From the NCBI GenBank assembly GCA_916610825.1, contig OU744451.1:6865345-6929344 (forward strand): a stretch of DNA of 64,000 nt. The letters run 5' to 3'. The stretch comes from Haliclystus octoradiatus. Lineage: Eukaryota > Cnidaria > Staurozoa > Stauromedusae > Haliclystidae. The first letter of the stretch is position 1; each line of letters opens with the position of its first letter. The notes beneath the pieces were generated by a model, which saw only the letters and a program-made list of their open reading frames with translations, searched no databases and had not been told where the DNA came from. A program made the translations under genes and the position numbers. This document shows, one piece after another, positions 63,152-64,000 of this stretch.

Positions 63152-63545
63152 CCCAGATGTTGGTTGACGCCTTGTAGGTGTAATAGATTTTGATTGACAC
63201 TTTGTAGGTGTAATAGATGATGATTGACGCCTTGTAGTTGTAATAGATGTTGGTTGACGCTTTGTAGGTGTAATAGATGTTGGTTGACGCCTTGTAGGAG
63301 TAATAGATGTTGATTGACGCCTTGTAGGTGTAATAGATGTCGATTGACGCCTTGTAGGTGTAATAGATGTCGATTGACGCCTTGTAGTTGTAATAGATGT
63401 TGGTTGACGCCTTGTAGGTGTGATAGATGTTGATTGACGCCTTGTAGGTGTGATAGATGTTGATTGACGCCTTGTAGCTGTAATAGATGTTGGTTGACGC
63501 CTTGTAGGTGTAATAGATGTTGTTTCACGCCTTGTAGTGCTAATA
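63152..63545. repeat. 30-bp minisatellite, about 13 units (copy 2)
   Basis: Unit TTGATTGACGCCTTGTAGGTG plus TAATAGATG. Because 30 is a multiple of three, the minus strand stays open and would encode a decapeptide repeat (LQGVNQHLLH). Copy 1 has only about four units. Confidence 0.95.
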
Positions 63546-63548
63546 TAT

Positions 63549-63690
63549 GTTTGTTGTACACTGCATACGTTCCTGGGCGCCTGTTAACCGCCAATATTGC
63601 ATCAATATCTGCTCCACCTTTTGAATGGGACACGGAAAGGATTTGCATCTCTGTTCAGGTAGTATTTGGTAGACTGAAGAGTTTTTTTGA
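63549..63690 (-). pseudogene. Inverted, frameshifted relative of exon 5 of the GPI-anchored family
   Basis: On the minus strand, NRDANPF and, one base out of frame, SHSKGGADIDAILAVNRRPG match RKDANPF and SLSQGGSDVDAIMLGNWSPG of paralogues 1 and 2. The nucleotide match runs over about 85 bp. A single extra base separates the two parts, and the C-terminal tail is not found (it runs into the minisatellite). This is a diverged third family member or fragment, in opposite orientation. Confidence 0.7.
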
Positions 63691-64000
63691 TCGCTAATGT
63701 TTGCAAACAGTTTTCTAATGTATTTATCTCACATTTTATGAACATTTCAAAAGCTCTATAAGAACAATAGAAATAAAAGGTATTAATATTTTGTTTTCTG
63801 AAACTAAATTATGTAGTTACACTTGCAATACCAGTAGGTTCGTGGAGAAGTTATTACTTCAGCGTACATATTTAATCAACATTCCCGTTTTATGCTCCCT
63901 GCTTAATCCATAGAAATGATCACTTACATTTAAGAACAAACATCCTAGTTACGACAGTTATCTTCTAAATAAACAAGCACAATTTCAAAAATTTTCGTGG
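63691..64000. other. Right edge of window
   Basis: AT-rich; nothing recognised. Upstream exons of the inverted relative could lie beyond the window, since its 5' side points to the right. Confidence 0.4.

Larger units (their letters stand above)
51279..63264. repeat. Segmental duplication, copy 2
   Basis: Direct copy of 1-19776, about 12 kb here because copy 1 has more inserted DNA. Copy 2 alone has the foldback and left MITE end at about 53472-54297, and it lacks three stretches present in copy 1. Homology on the right ends inside the 30-bp minisatellite. On the left it meets the first base of the window, so the true boundary is unknown. Confidence 0.95.

Overview
The window looks like an AT-rich metazoan nuclear locus, most likely from a marine invertebrate; the phylum cannot be fixed from sequence alone. 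The evidence is GT-AG introns with matching phases, signal-peptide and GPI-anchor exons, a thrombospondin type 1 exon, a tRNA-headed SINE, and a large variety of eukaryotic transposons. Coding density is very low. Almost everything outside two small genes is transposon-derived or plain AT-rich DNA.

The backbone is a direct segmental duplication. Copy 1 (1-19776, beginning outside the window) and copy 2 (51279-63264, with its gene starting at 50792) each carry one member of a secreted, cysteine-rich, GPI-anchored protein family that I cannot place in a known family. Copy 2 is complete: five exons, 281 codons plus stop. Copy 1 lacks only exon 1, which would lie upstream of the window. All splice phases agree and both frames are open. 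Amino-acid differences between the paralogues are clustered at residues 63-100, while the last exon is identical. A diverged, frameshifted relative of that last exon lies in inverted orientation at the right edge (63549-63690), beside a 30-bp minisatellite, so the family probably continues beyond the window.

Transposons differ between the two copies. Copy 1 holds a TA-flanked element (3496-5452) containing a TTAA-flanked element, an 8-bp-TSD foldback element (10964-16073) split by a Helitron (11321-14549), and a TIR element in the 3' UTR (16906-18059). Copy 2 has lost 5.5 kb of this and carries its own foldback sequence (53535-54025). Both retain a Crypton-like tyrosine recombinase fragment in intron 3.

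The middle (20-50 kb) contains a 3053-bp tandem dimer with Helitron-like 3' ends, a degraded LINE-type reverse transcriptase tail, and an 8.2-kb Mutator-like element. The Mutator-like element has TIRs, a 9-bp TSD, a decayed multi-exon transposase gene with a SWIM finger, a Penelope-like fragment and a roughly 970-bp ATT microsatellite. To its right are the last exons of a TSP1-domain gene, a Ty3/gypsy LTR retrotransposon with a 5-bp TSD, a SINE and several MITEs.

The most interesting biology is the tandem, fast-changing GPI-anchored family and the unusually readable layers of nested transposition around it.
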